From Nymphaea colorata (taxonomy: Eukaryota > Streptophyta > Magnoliopsida > Nymphaeales > Nymphaeaceae): a stretch of DNA of 64,000 bases. Both the position numbers and the translations under genes were made by a program. Each line of letters begins with the position of its first letter. Position 1 is the stretch's first letter. Positions 44,567 to 55,838 of this stretch are shown in pieces. Location of the stretch: NCBI RefSeq assembly GCF_008831285.2, contig NC_045138.2, positions 23,717,934 to 23,781,933 on the forward strand, in the 5' to 3' direction. Below the pieces are notes generated by a model that saw only the letters and a program-made list of their open reading frames with translations, made no database searches and was not told where the DNA came from.

Positions 44567-47500
44567 TCATTGGATCTTTTCTTGCTTCTGTTTAGTTCCT
44601 GCAGAGCTATGATCTGCAGATTTCATAGGCACAGTGGACACCGCGTGAAGATAAGGGAAGGCCGCAGCCACAACAGCTGCTGCAGTGGGGTTGTTAGCTG
44701 GATTGGCAGCTGTGCTCAAGGGAGTGGTGAACTGGTGAGTGTGCAGGACTCCTACACTGCCCCTAGGAGCAGCATTACTGGTATTACCAGACTTCAACGA
44801 TTCAGGAGCAGAGCTGGTGAGAGAGAGACTGGATCCACCTAGTGAGAGTGCTCCTGTGGCCGCAGAATTTGAAGACACTGACGTCAAGTTCTGTGATTGC
44901 TCCGATGACGGTCTTCTTTGGGGCAGGTTACAGATGGATGACTGCACCGAAGAAGATGGTTTTGGGTAGTACCCTGCAGCAGCATGTGGAGGGGCCTGAG
45001 AAGACTGTGCAGCAAGGTAGTTATTGGCAAAATAGATCTGAGCGGGCTGGTATTGTGCCTTATTAAGTTGTGGCTGAGACTGGTGCTGGGTTTTTAAGTT
45101 TGACGGCTGGACAGGCTGCTGTTGCGACTGCTTAAGCGATGAACCCTGCACCAACTGCGGATGCCCGAAACTTGAAGGCAAATTGTTTCGACCACCAAGA
45201 GGTGGAGAAGACTTTCTATTCGAGCTTGTATGTGAATTCTTTTGTGGCTGTGAAGCAGCTGGCACTGGTGTAGGCAAAACCCCTCCTTTAGTGGCTGCAG
45301 CAGTTCTAGTAGAGGGGTTTCCACTGCTCTTTGTAATGGAGGGTGAAGGCGATCCAGTAATGGGAGTGGACGAGTGCGGCCTGGCTGGAGCAGCATTAGA
45401 GACATTGCTACTTGAGGAAGAATTTGGCAGGCCGTGTGTCACATGTCCCCCCATTGGCATTGCAGTAACCTTTGCATTCACGCCATTGTTAGCAAAAGAT
45501 ATCTGTGAATGTACAGCAGAAGAACCAGGTCCGGCAACAGGACCTTTAGGTTGCTTTTGTGGGGACGGGAGAGATGCAGATGCTACTGTTCTTGCGTTAG
45601 ACACCGCTGCTGCAGATTTCCACTGAGGCGATTGTGCAGTCCCTGGAATTAGAGCTTGTGGAAAAGCAGACAGCCCACCAGGAAACATGTTTACTGGAAG
45701 ACGGTCAGTGTAAGACACGGGAATAGCAGTCTGTAAGGAAACAGTTGGTACATTTGCGTTGCTTGTACCCGATTTTGAACGGGCAATGAACTGAGACTGC
45801 TGCTGTGACTGCTGGGTATTGGTAGTACTGGAAGAAGTAGGGCAAGACACCCGAGTTCCATTAGCAGGAGCTGAGACAAGATTGAGGCTGCGCGACTGAT
45901 TTTCAAGGATGGCAGGGTTAGAAACATGAGAAGGAGAGGAACCAAAGATGGAGATGGAGGCATTCTCGTTATTCTCTGACTGCCGTGAAAAAGTGAGTGT
46001 GTGGGAAGCAACAGCAGGAGCAGCCTTTGTACCACCCGCTGTCCTTTCTTCTTGACTAATAGCACCACCAATATGGTCACTGGCACTCTTACTATCGTCT
46101 CCAATCTTTTGGTTAGTGGGGCGCTGCACATGCTGTTGCTGAGCAGAAGCTGCCGCTGCAACAGCCTGGGCAGCTGCAAGTTGATAACTCTGTCTATAAG
46201 ACTCTGGTAAATTCTGAAATATAGCATGATGACCTTGAGCCATGGAGAAGTCAATGCCTGGAGGGAAAGACATGGCAAAAGTCTGAGATGGCAGGAACTC
46301 CATGCCTTTTAGACTATATTGAAGATGAGGATCTGAACTCTGAGGCTGAAGAAGCTGCTTCTCACCATTCTTGGTACTGCCCAAGGAAGACATGATAGAA
46401 AAATTTTGAGCATGATGGATGGGAACAGGAAGAGGGCTGATGCCATAGCTCGTATTGACAGTTGGATGAAGATGATGATTGGCATGGGTAAGGAAATTAG
46501 GGGAGACTTTTCTATCTGCAGCCGATGGACTATCCCCTTCAGCAGGATGACCAGCTTCTCTTTGGCATGGCTGTGAGGCATTCGAGTTGTGATGAGGGTG
46601 AACAGAGTTGGATGGAGACTGGTGCATTTTTTGTGGAACCTGCAGCTGCGGCTCCTGTTGCAACTGCTGCTGTTGTTTGTAGTTATGCGAACTGCTGCCA
46701 CCGCCACCTTGCAAACGCTGCTGCTGAGAGTGCTTATGAGATGAAGAGGAACCACTGGAAGTGCTTGGATTCTGCTGTCCCTGTTGAGGAGCCTGAGATT
46801 GAGCCTGCTGGATTTGAGAAGGATGAAGCATTTGTGATGCATAAAAGGATCCACTGAAGAATTGTGGAGGTGGTGCAGCAGCCGCCTGGCCCAGATGCAC
46901 AGAGCTGCTTCTATAAGCTGAAGCAGCTGCTGCAGCTCCAACATGGGCAGGAATCTGGAAAGGATAGTCACTGCCCTGTACCATTGCTATGTACTGAGCT
47001 TCGTTGGTGGGAAAGTTTGCATAATTGTAGTTCACAGTAGCAACTGCTCCAGAGCCACCAACTTGAGCTGCCGACGGAGCAACAGCGTGCCCACTAACGG
47101 GGGTTTCTGATCCTCCAGGTCTGACCGCTGCTGCCACCTGATTCAGGGGGAAGATTATGGCATGGCCATGCTGTAAAAGAATAGCCATGATATAAGCTAT
47201 TCAGGGGGAAAAAAGGAAAGATATTAAGCGCCACCATTTACAGAGAAAATGTCAACAACATACCGGTATGTTAGCTGCAGACGGCGCAATGGTTGGTTGC
47301 TGGACAGCTGTTTGCTGCTTCCGCGGGCCATCTGCAACCTGGGCTGAAGCTTTCTCTTTAGGTGTATGGCTACCATAAGTGGCAGCATTTCCATTACCCT
47401 TGTCCTGTATTGAGGCTGCGGTCCTCCCAGAAGTCGTGAAGTTGGCAGCAGGAAATGCGCCTGATATGGGGCCAGCAAGTATCATCCCTTCCGTTGACGG

Positions 47501-47747
47501 CATTGCGTTGAGGTTGCAAGGTTTGGCTCCAAATAGAGAAGCATTGCTTGCCGCAGCCCAAAATGGATTAATACGAGCTATATGTTGTAGATAACTAATC
47601 ATCTTGGCAATGAAGCAGTGTGTAGCACAGCGTTTGTATCGTTGATGAGGCAGGAGAATGTGCGGCTACAGTTCAACGTCGGAGAGAAACACTCAATTCA
47701 AAATACCCCACAACTGATAATAGACGAGATAGAGAGAGCGAGCGAGC

Positions 47748-47785
<38 letters not shown>

Positions 47786-50537
47786 AAGCGTTGGCGCTCC
47801 CGGGTTGCCCTCCATCGACACCACTGCTTGAGCAGGTGGAGCTCCAGGCCAACTTGCTGGGGCTTGACCTATATACCTGCAGAGAAATTCCAACGTATTA
47901 CGAAATGATATGAGAAAAGAAAGATTAGCGAGACAGGGAAAAAGGAGAAGCTAAGATACGTAATGACAATGAACTAAATACCCAATAGGAGGAAGACCGC
48001 CCGGCCAGCCAGGAATCGTCACATGCGGCAAAGGCGCTGGTCCCGCCATCGCTGGTGCAGTGCCAGAACCATGTGGAGCTGAGATAAAAGCCGAAAGAAA
48101 AAAAATTACAAACCATTTTTCTACCGCTAAACCAAAAGAGCATGACCAGGCCAACGCTTACCAGGTTTCTCCTTCTGAATATACACGTCCGGTGCCTTCA
48201 TATCACCCCTGGCGACCTTCGAATTCTTCTGACCGTGCTGTTTGCAGCCTTCCCGATCTGATATTTCCACATCCATATGCAGATCAAGCATCCGATCTTT
48301 ACTTTGCTTTGCCTGTTCGCCCGCGCCACTCATCTCTGCTCGCTTCTCTAGTTCAGAGTCGTTTGAAGGAACCTCTTCCTGCACCTTCGGTACCGCTTTC
48401 TCCTTCCCTTCAGACAGGATGATTTCCTCTTTCGCATTCACGGCCTCGATTTCCAAAGTCTGAAAACAGAAATAAGAAACTCAATTACCCAAAAAAGGTA
48501 CTACAAATATTAAGCTTGGAAGGAGGAGAGAGAACGGAGTAACGAAAGGAACATTCAGACCCGATACTCACCGAATCACCATTTGTATCCCCGTCCATCA
48601 TAGACTTCGCAGGAGGAGCCTGGCACAAAGACATAACAAAATTATAAGAAGGCACCAACAAATGGTCATGGCAACGTTTCCAATTTATGAATGAGGTTTC
48701 ACTTCCCACCATTAGATCAATCTTGAAGTTCTGCTCCTTCTGCCCATCGCATGTGGAGAGACTAGAAGAAAACCTGAAAAGCAAATAGATATAAATGCAT
48801 CAATTCCAGCCATAACCAATCCATAGGTGACCATCATCTTACCAAATTCCTCACCCTTTAGTGGCATCTTCAGAACTAACTTCGGGCTTCACCAAACCAG
48901 TCAATTCGACCTGCGGCTCGGACTTCTCGCTACAAATTACGTCCGGAATCACCTTCTCTTCAGCCGCTTTAGCCGTTGCGTCCAAAAATGCAGGCTTATT
49001 TTCTTGGATGAGGTGAAATTTCTCTGATTCCTGATTGGTCTCAAACTTTATGGATCTCGCACCATCGACCCCATTGGGAACTACATCCAAGCTATTTTTG
49101 TCTCCCTTGGGAGAAGAGACCTCCATCTTCTCTGCCTCATCAATAGAGGAGGCCGAAATGGTCGAAATCACCCCACTTCCAAATCCGCTCTTTTCCTCCT
49201 CCGGTTTCACCGGCCGAGGCCTTTTCCTCTTCGGAGCCCCTATGGACACAAAGAACGAATCAGAAAACAACCAACGAAAAGTAAAGGGCTTTTCTTGCCG
49301 TCTACCGGCAAAGTTAAAAGAGAATCGATTACGAGACTGACCCAAAGCTGGGGAAGCCGCCGCCATCGAGCTCAAAGCCTTCGGCGGCAGACCGACCGAT
49401 TGCTGAGGGGAGAGAGGGGACGACGCTCGGGCCTTTCCCACCAAAGTCGAGGATTCTTCCTCCCTGTCCTCCACCTTCATGGACGAAGGATTGCCTGCGA
49501 GTTCTGGATTCACAGAGGGGGCCGGGTATTGCCTCAACCCGAACAGGACCTCCGCAACCTCGATCTCGATCTCCTCCTGGTTTGAAACCTTTGCTACCTT
49601 CGCAGGCCTCTGTTTCGCTCCAATCGGCTTCTGAACTCACACATACACAGAGAGAGAGAGAGATGCAGATCTCAGGAGAAGGCGAGAGAGTAAGAATCGA
49701 AAAGAAAGGAATGTTTTGAGACGCTGAAACAGACCACTCTCCGACGGATTGACGCGTTGGATGAAGGTGGCGAAACGGAGGCCGCACTAGGAGTTGCCGG
49801 AGAAGTGGAACACTGTCGCAGGGCTGGAAACTGGTCTCCTCCTCCACCCCCTGAACCAGAGCTCTCATGTGATCTTTTCACTGAAGCTGCAGAGCAACAC
49901 GAAAACAGAAGAAAATCAACCAACAAATCCAGAGAAGAAAGTTTTCATCCACCAATTAATTATTCCGAAGGGCCGGCCTCTCACCAGACCGAGCCTTCCG
50001 CGGCACCGGCACTCCAATCATCTCATCGGGGACCTTCCATGGCGGCTTAACGATCTTAGCTGCCGCAGGCGGGTTACCCCTTCGGTGGTTCGCTACGGAC
50101 GAGTCCTCATCCTCGTCATCGTCCTCTTCCTCAATATCCACACTCTCTTCAGAGCTCTCGTCCCCTCCCTCTTCCCTGTTACCATGCAACCTTTCCCCCC
50201 TCCGCCTCTTGCTCCGACTCAACCGATCCTTCTTTCGATCCCTCAGCCGCACGGCCGCCATTTCCTGCAGCTCTCCGGCCACTGCCTCCTCTGAGCAACA
50301 AAACCCAAAGGTAAATCATGTCAGTCCTTACAGAAGAAACAAAGAAAGAAACAAGAACCTAACCAGCAAACTCTATCCGGTCGGAATCTAGCAGTAAAAG
50401 CAAGGAAACTCCCAAAGAAGAACCCTTTCCCTACCAGGCGAGTCCCTCATCCCGCTACCGCCGTTCCTCTGCGGCCTCCTCCGCGGCAACCCATTCGCCA
50501 TCGGCTGTGCTCTCCTAACCTCCCTATTCCTGTCCAT
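44567..50537 (-). CDS. TIC: TIME FOR COFFEE (TIC)-like nuclear clock regulator, 12 exons, 1,611 residues
   Basis: Exons in transcription order: 50537-50435, 50290-49985, 49880-49735, 49630-49342, 49239-48855, 48773-48710, 48619-48572, 48459-48162, 48078-47982, 47876-47783, 47665-47264, 47170-44567. Every intron is GT-AG and all phases agree, giving 4,836 coding bases with no stop. Family blocks occur in order: MDRNREVRR; RLRDRKKDRLSR; acidic DESSEESVDIEEE; DEMIGVPVPRKARS; KRSHES; EEIEIEVAEVLFGL; GAPKRKRPRPVK; NFKIDLMAPP; TIPGWPGGLPPIGYIG; RYKRCATHCFIAKMI with IARINPFW; HGHAIIFPLNQ. The last exon (residues 745-1611) is rich in Ser, Gln, Ala and Asn and probably disordered. In Arabidopsis, TIC is a nuclear protein of similar size that sets circadian amplitude and phase and links the clock to metabolism and jasmonate signalling. 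The family assignment is firm; TIC versus its paralogue TIC-LIKE cannot be decided here. Confidence 0.92.
47729..47781. repeat. (GA)n microsatellite touching the TIC exon 10 splice donor
   Basis: GA repeats with GCGA interruptions run to 47781. On the coding (-) strand the exon ends at 47783 and the donor reads GTCTCTCTC, so the repeat starts inside the 5' splice site. Confidence 0.92.
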
Positions 50538-52600
50538 CACCCCCGGCGTCGATCGCCCTCCCGCTCATCTAACTCAGACCTTCGACCACCTCCTGCCGTC
50601 CGATCTCCGCCCGATCTCGGCGCATAATTCCACCCACAACACCGGAAGACGTCCCACCGGGAAACCACCCTCGCATTCGAGCACCTCGACGTCCGACCGA
50701 GAACCCTCAAGAATCTCCGACCCTGAAACCGAAACCCCAAGCCGAGGAGACGCCCTTCTCCAGATATCCCCCTCAACCTCCCCTTCGCTCTCTCTATCCT
50801 CTATCCTCTGCCGTCGCCTATTTCTCCTCTCCCTTTCTCTCCATCTCTCAACCGCGCGACCCCACTCCATAGTGGGCGCATGGACGGCTGAAACGCCCCA
50901 GACGTTCACGTCGAAACACGACCACCGTCCGATCGATGAACGCATCGGACGGTCCCCATACTTTTGTGCCAGCATGGCGAAACGCTACCCGTTAGATGAG
51001 CCGAACGCCGGGGCCCCTCGCCGACCTCACCACGCGTCCATATTCGCATAGGCCCCGCTTCCGCACCAAAAGCATCGCCGATGAGGCCGCGATTAATTCC
51101 TCCACCTACACGTGTCCGTCACTGCTATCTCCGTACAGCCCCATTAGCCGGTGTAACTCCGGGGCCCACCGCAGAGAAAGAGGCACAGTAGTCAAAACGG
51201 TCCCGGCTTCTTCAACTTTTTGCGTTTAATTTTTTTTTGTCAGTTGGGGAAAAAAAAAAAGGGCAGAGAATTCCACGCTTCTCCGATTCCCCCTCCCATC
51301 GCCGACCCAGTTGACTAATCGGCTGCCCCGCATAAGAACGAACGGCCCCGATGAAACGCGAACAGGTTGTAGACCGTCCATCTCGAGCGCGAACCTTCCT
51401 CGCCTGCCCCCACGTACCGCTTTCATCCCGAGCGCCACGCTGGCAGCGAGGAGAACCCCACCGTCTTCGTGTCGGGCGGATGGTTCTGGGCCGTCGGATC
51501 GATCCGCATCTGACGATTCAGAAGGCGAGGTTCGTGGGAGCTTCCGTGGGCGTGGGGCCCGCTTGCGCTCGTGGGCGTTGCCGACGTGGCGGAGAGGTCG
51601 CGTGGGTCCAACTAACTCAATTTTTTTTTTTTTTTGGTTTACCGAAAGGGGTGACGTTGCTTGCTTCTTGACGGAATTATCTCCCACTTCGGCCCACGTG
51701 GCTTCCTTGCTACACTGACGCTGGAGACGTGTCGAGAGGAAAGCCTTTGGTGCCACGTAAGGCGGGGTTTTGCTGCAGCCTCATTGGACGATTCCGATCT
51801 GGTAATGAGCTGCCCACCTCCACCGAATACCTTGAGATCTTTTCATAAAACCAACTAAATTGCACATAACTGCTCCAATTTAAGATATTTCGAAAATATG
51901 CCAAACTTTTGAACATTTCCATTGAGATGCTTGATCAGCAAAATAAGTACTAAGCAACGGCACATTGTCCGTGGCTTCGTTCCACATGATGTGCAAGGCG
52001 TGAGCACCTCAGAAAACTCTAGTTCAGTTACCATGGCTCTCACACGGGAATCTCGTGAGAAGTCGACAGTCATTTGAGAAAAATTAAAAGTTTGATGGTC
52101 AACAAAAAGTATACTAAAAGTTGGGCCGGTTCTGTAAATTTTCGAAAACTCTAAAAAAAAAAAAAAAGAGTATGATTTCTGCCACTGGAGGCTGCACCAT
52201 TTAAAAAATAGGGATTTTTATCTTGGAGAAACGTGGGGTGGGCCCAGGTTCCGCCTAATCTTGTGGCCCCAATCTGGGGCTCTCCCCCCACTCTCTTCTC
52301 GCTGTGGGACCCACCCTCTCTCTCTCCTGTCCTCTTCCGCTTTCTGTTTCTCTCTCCTCTATCGCTTTCCATCGTTTCCGCAACTTGGGCGGGACTTTCT
52401 CTCACTAGCCTTTCGCTCCCCAGTTTCTCTCACCTCCCAGAATCTCTCTCTCTCTTTTCCTTCGTGTTTGTTTTTTTGTCGTTACCTTCTCTCTCTCTCT
52501 CTCTCTTCATTCCCATCAGCATCCGAGCTGTAATCGCAGGAAAGTCGCTTTGCCACGTGGGATAGAGACTCTCGTCCACGTCATCAATCTGACGTGGACT
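50538..52600 (-). promoter_or_regulatory. Upstream region of the TIC homologue with ACGT-core motif cluster
   Basis: A GC-rich block (about 50540-51230 and 51280-51600) lies directly upstream of the start codon and probably includes 5' UTR and core promoter. ACGT-core sites follow: GACGTGGC near 51575, G-box CACGTG at 51695-51700, another CACGTG at 52554-52559, and the palindrome GTCCACGTCA/TGACGTGGAC at 52574-52599. A CT-rich tract spans about 52310-52505. AAATATCT (on the - strand, 51883-51890) resembles the evening-element core. That these act on this gene is inference. Frames such as 50574-50975 and 51226-51756 have biased composition and no known motif. Confidence 0.4.
52574..52599. repeat. 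10-bp-arm inverted repeat with ACGT cores
   Basis: GTCCACGTCA, six bases, then TGACGTGGAC: perfect arms. Each arm contains a TGACGT/ACGTCA core of the kind bound by bZIP factors. Confidence 0.85.
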
Positions 52601-53574
52601 TTTCACCTCCTTTTAAGTAATAAAATAACAAAAAAATTATTACTTTTAGAGACGATTTGGGAAGCATAGTCACGAAAAACGTCTTCATGTTTTAGATTTT
52701 TTTTTAAGTATAATACACTTAAAAAACGAAAAAAATGTAGTACATTTTTTAAAAATTAAAAAAATAAAAATAATGAAAAAAAGTAAAATTAGTGAAAAAC
52801 TGATAATACAAACAAAAAAATAGATTTACGACAAATAAAAATTAGAAAATAAAAAAATGATGTTTTTTTCATTAACGTTTTGTTGAAAAAAATGATGTTT
52901 TTTTAAGCTTTAAACGATTAATTTTATTTATCTCATTTTTTACGTTTTTTTTCCAAAAACAACGCATTTTTTGTAATTATAAAAAGATAGAGAAAATGAA
53001 AAACCTTTCTGCTCACTAAAAGGAAAACGTTTACAATAAAATATTTTGTTTGTAATTTTTTAGTAAGAATGGTATGCGTGAAAGCGTTGCAACATTATTT
53101 AAAAAAAAAAAATCAAGAAAGAGAAAAGCTATTGGTTTTCCTTTTTGGCTTTGGAATATAGAAAAAGGAATCAGCGGTTCCATTATAACTCGTGTAAGAA
53201 TACTTTACTCTATTCGTTTTTACCAACACAATGATAGATTTTTAAATGGGGTGGGACCGGTCACAAATTCATTCGTACCTTTGCTCTTTCCATATTATAT
53301 TGGCCGCACTCCCAACACTTTCCGGTTCATATGTAAACAAATCCCTAGGCATACACGTTTATTATTGTTTAAAACTTTTTTATTTGTTTATGTCCTTGAT
53401 TGGTTAGAGGGAGAAAGAGTGAGAGAGGATCGGGAAAGTCCAAAGTATCTTGTATTAAAAGAAAGAGCACCATATTTTATATATATATATATATATATAT
53501 AAGAGAGAGAAAGAGAGGTAGCTTTGGTTGGAAAAGCAAGAGGGGTTATTTTTTAAGAGAGTGCGCGTAGTATT
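52601..53574. other. AT-rich intergenic, no gene seen
   Basis: Poly-A and poly-T rich with (TA)n at about 53478-53501. The 142-codon frame at 53074-53502 ends in the TA repeat and shows no known domain. Confidence 0.5.
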
Positions 53575-53642
53575 CTCTTTCTCTTTCTAAATATTATATA
53601 TATTATATTATATATATATATAATATTTAGAAAGAGAAAGAG
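53575..53642. repeat. Perfect hairpin, 26-bp arms and 16-nt AT loop
   Basis: The left arm (53575-53600) begins CTCTTTCTCTTTCTAAATAT. The right arm (53617-53642) is its exact reverse complement. It sits in a TA-rich context. Confidence 0.9.
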
Positions 53643-54547
53643 AGAGGGAGCATGACATTAATAAAAAAAATGGATATGAGCGTGTTGAATGGGAGGATAG
53701 TGATGGAACCACCCTCTAAGTCAAAAATATCAATCATATGTGCAAACTTGGCATGAAACTTAGTACCAACGGTTTTAAACCATAGTAGCAACATCAAACA
53801 CGCTACAAACTCACCTTGGATAACTTTCATGAAGTGAGTTGTGTGCATAGTGTGAGGGAGCATTGATGGCTTAGAATTTAGATTTTGGAACCAAATTTCT
53901 GCAATCATAATTTTTACTAAAAAAATTCTCGGTTTATTTCAAAAATTAGAGCAGATTTATAGAACACTTGTTGGTATGCTTTTATGCAAAATCTTGAATT
54001 TCACAAACTTCATAAACAAGAAGGAAATAGACAACTCAAATTCAGTAAAAATAAAAGCAGAAATTTAGCTTTTCCAAGACTGAATATAATCAAAAGCCCA
54101 AACTCAGACTATAAACCTTATATAGGGATGAATCAATTCAGAGAGTATGAAACACAGAGGGAGAAATAATGCATTTGGTAGAAGAATATAACATAGTTAT
54201 ATTTAAATAAAAAATCTAAGGTGGCCAAGTTATGCATTAAAAAAAAACAAAACATAAATCCCAAAAGCAAAATAATATAAACAGTCCATCAAATAGAACA
54301 GAATGATGTCAGCTGAGCTAAAGCCCCCAACCATTGATATAGACGCACACTCCAAAGGGATTGAAGAAGATGGGAAGAAAACTTCCAAAATCAATCATGC
54401 CGACAAACACTTTTATCAAATTGTGGATTTTAGCATCCACCCCTATCATGGATCTCAAATCCACAATGTATTATGGATTTGAAATCCGATTTGGGCGGAG
54501 GGTTCGGATTTTAAAACAATATGCGGTGATCCCAAATCAGTATGCGC
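53643..54547. other. Intergenic, no gene seen
   Basis: AT-rich sequence; no repeat or coding signal recognised. Confidence 0.45.
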
Positions 54548-54638
54548 AGTTGCCCACACCAGTTTCTTAAAAGTTGTTTATTTTTAAATAAAAATCTTAA
54601 ATATTTATCTTTTTATATATATAGATTTTAATATTTAT

Positions 54639-54679
<41 letters not shown>

Positions 54680-54713
54680 TGTCCCACCAAATTTGAGTAT
54701 TTTTAAACAAGTG
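54548..54713. mobile_element. Degraded relative of the 55.70-kb MITE
   Basis: AGTTGCCCACACCAGTTT, TTATTTTTAAATA and TCTTAAATAT are followed by an expanded TA tract. GTGTCCCACCAAATTTGAGT and TTTTTAAACAAGTG then follow in the same order as in 55730-55825. The terminal GGCGGAGCC ends are missing. Confidence 0.65.
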
Positions 54714-55084
54714 CCCCTCCTTGACTACCTTCAAAAGAGACTAAGATGTAATATATATAAGCTGAAATCTTCTAGCCATCTTGAGTTTGTTTAGTCTAAT
54801 CACTGTTGTATTCTGCATTGTATAGGGTAGTGTTTTGTAATAAGATGAAAGATTTATTCATCTAAATCTATCTGTCTCCACAAATCCACAAAATATAATA
54901 TATATATATATATTCAGTCCTACTGAATGTCAGATGGCTAAACTTTAAAAATATATAACTAAAAAACAATCATAGCAACAGTTTGTGGTGGCTTTAACAA
55001 TGATTTATGATTATTTGAGCGACTAATTTTAAAATTGAGTAATTCAACAACTACTAAGCATCCTGCAAAATTATATATATAATT

Positions 55085-55125
<41 letters not shown>

Positions 55126-55701
55126 TTTTGCACAAAATCGTTTGACTGGGATTCAAATGGCCGGTTCCTAAATCTTTTAATAGTTTTTTCATTCCACCTA
55201 ACCCAATCAATCTGTAGACTTCTGGTATTTTTAAAAAGAGAGAGAGAGAGAAGCCGAGTCCCTCGCACGGTCAAAGGTTGCTGCAACCGCCTTGCCTGAG
55301 CCTATAAGTCCATCATATTATCCGGACGGGGTCAACTCAAAGGAGAAAAAAATACACTCAACTTTACTCCATGTTACCTCACTTGGAAGCGCCATAGCTT
55401 CGTTTGACAAAATGGGCCTTGACAAAATGTCGTATTATAAAATATCCGGAGAATCACGAAGAGGTGGGGGCATGCGAGACCGTGAGTGTAGAGTGTCGGA
55501 GGACAAAAGATAAAATTAAAGAGAGTTGCATGACGTAGCTGCCATTTTAGACACCGGCCCAACAACACTGGGGGCCACCGCCCGGCGTCGACCCAGATGC
55601 CAAAAATTGCATGTTTTAAAGTGAAGATAAAAGGAAGAATTGCCTCCTTCAGTCCATCCCACTCGTCTCTTTCTCTCTCTGGTAAAGGCATCTGCATGGT
55701 A
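54714..55701. other. Intergenic with (GA)n
   Basis: Contains (GA)n at 55086-55121 and a second short GA run at about 55236-55250. No gene is supported; the open frames at 55292-55513 and 55374-55745 (- strand) lack motifs. Confidence 0.45.
55086..55121. repeat. (GA)n microsatellite
   Basis: An uninterrupted GA run of about 36 bases. Confidence 0.95.
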
Positions 55702-55838
55702 AGTGGCGGAGCCATATTGTGATTGGTGTGGGTAGTTGTCCACACAAGTTTTTTATTTTTAAATAAGAATTTTAAATATATATATATAAGTGTTCCACCA
55801 TATTTGAGTACTTTTAAACAAGTGTTGGCTCCGCTACT
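55702..55838. mobile_element. 137-bp MITE with GGCGGAGCC inverted ends
   Basis: The left end reads AGTGGCGGAGCCA and the right end, on the other strand, AGTAGCGGAGCCA (12 of 13 match). The interior is AT-rich. A diverged copy of the interior lies 1.1 kb to the left. No target duplication is clear; the superfamily is left open (hAT or Mutator are possible). Confidence 0.72.

Noticed and set aside
45183-46278. Long frames on both strands inside the last TIC exon
   Set aside because: They are shadows of the Gln/Ser-rich coding sequence in other frames.
50574-51756. Frames of 133 and 176 codons upstream of TIC (-)
   Set aside because: GC-rich promoter or leader sequence, Arg/Ser-biased composition, no family resemblance, and no splice link to the TIC start codon.
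53074-53502. 142-codon frame (+)
   Set aside because: It ends in a TA repeat (Ile-Tyr repeats), with no domain or gene-like context.
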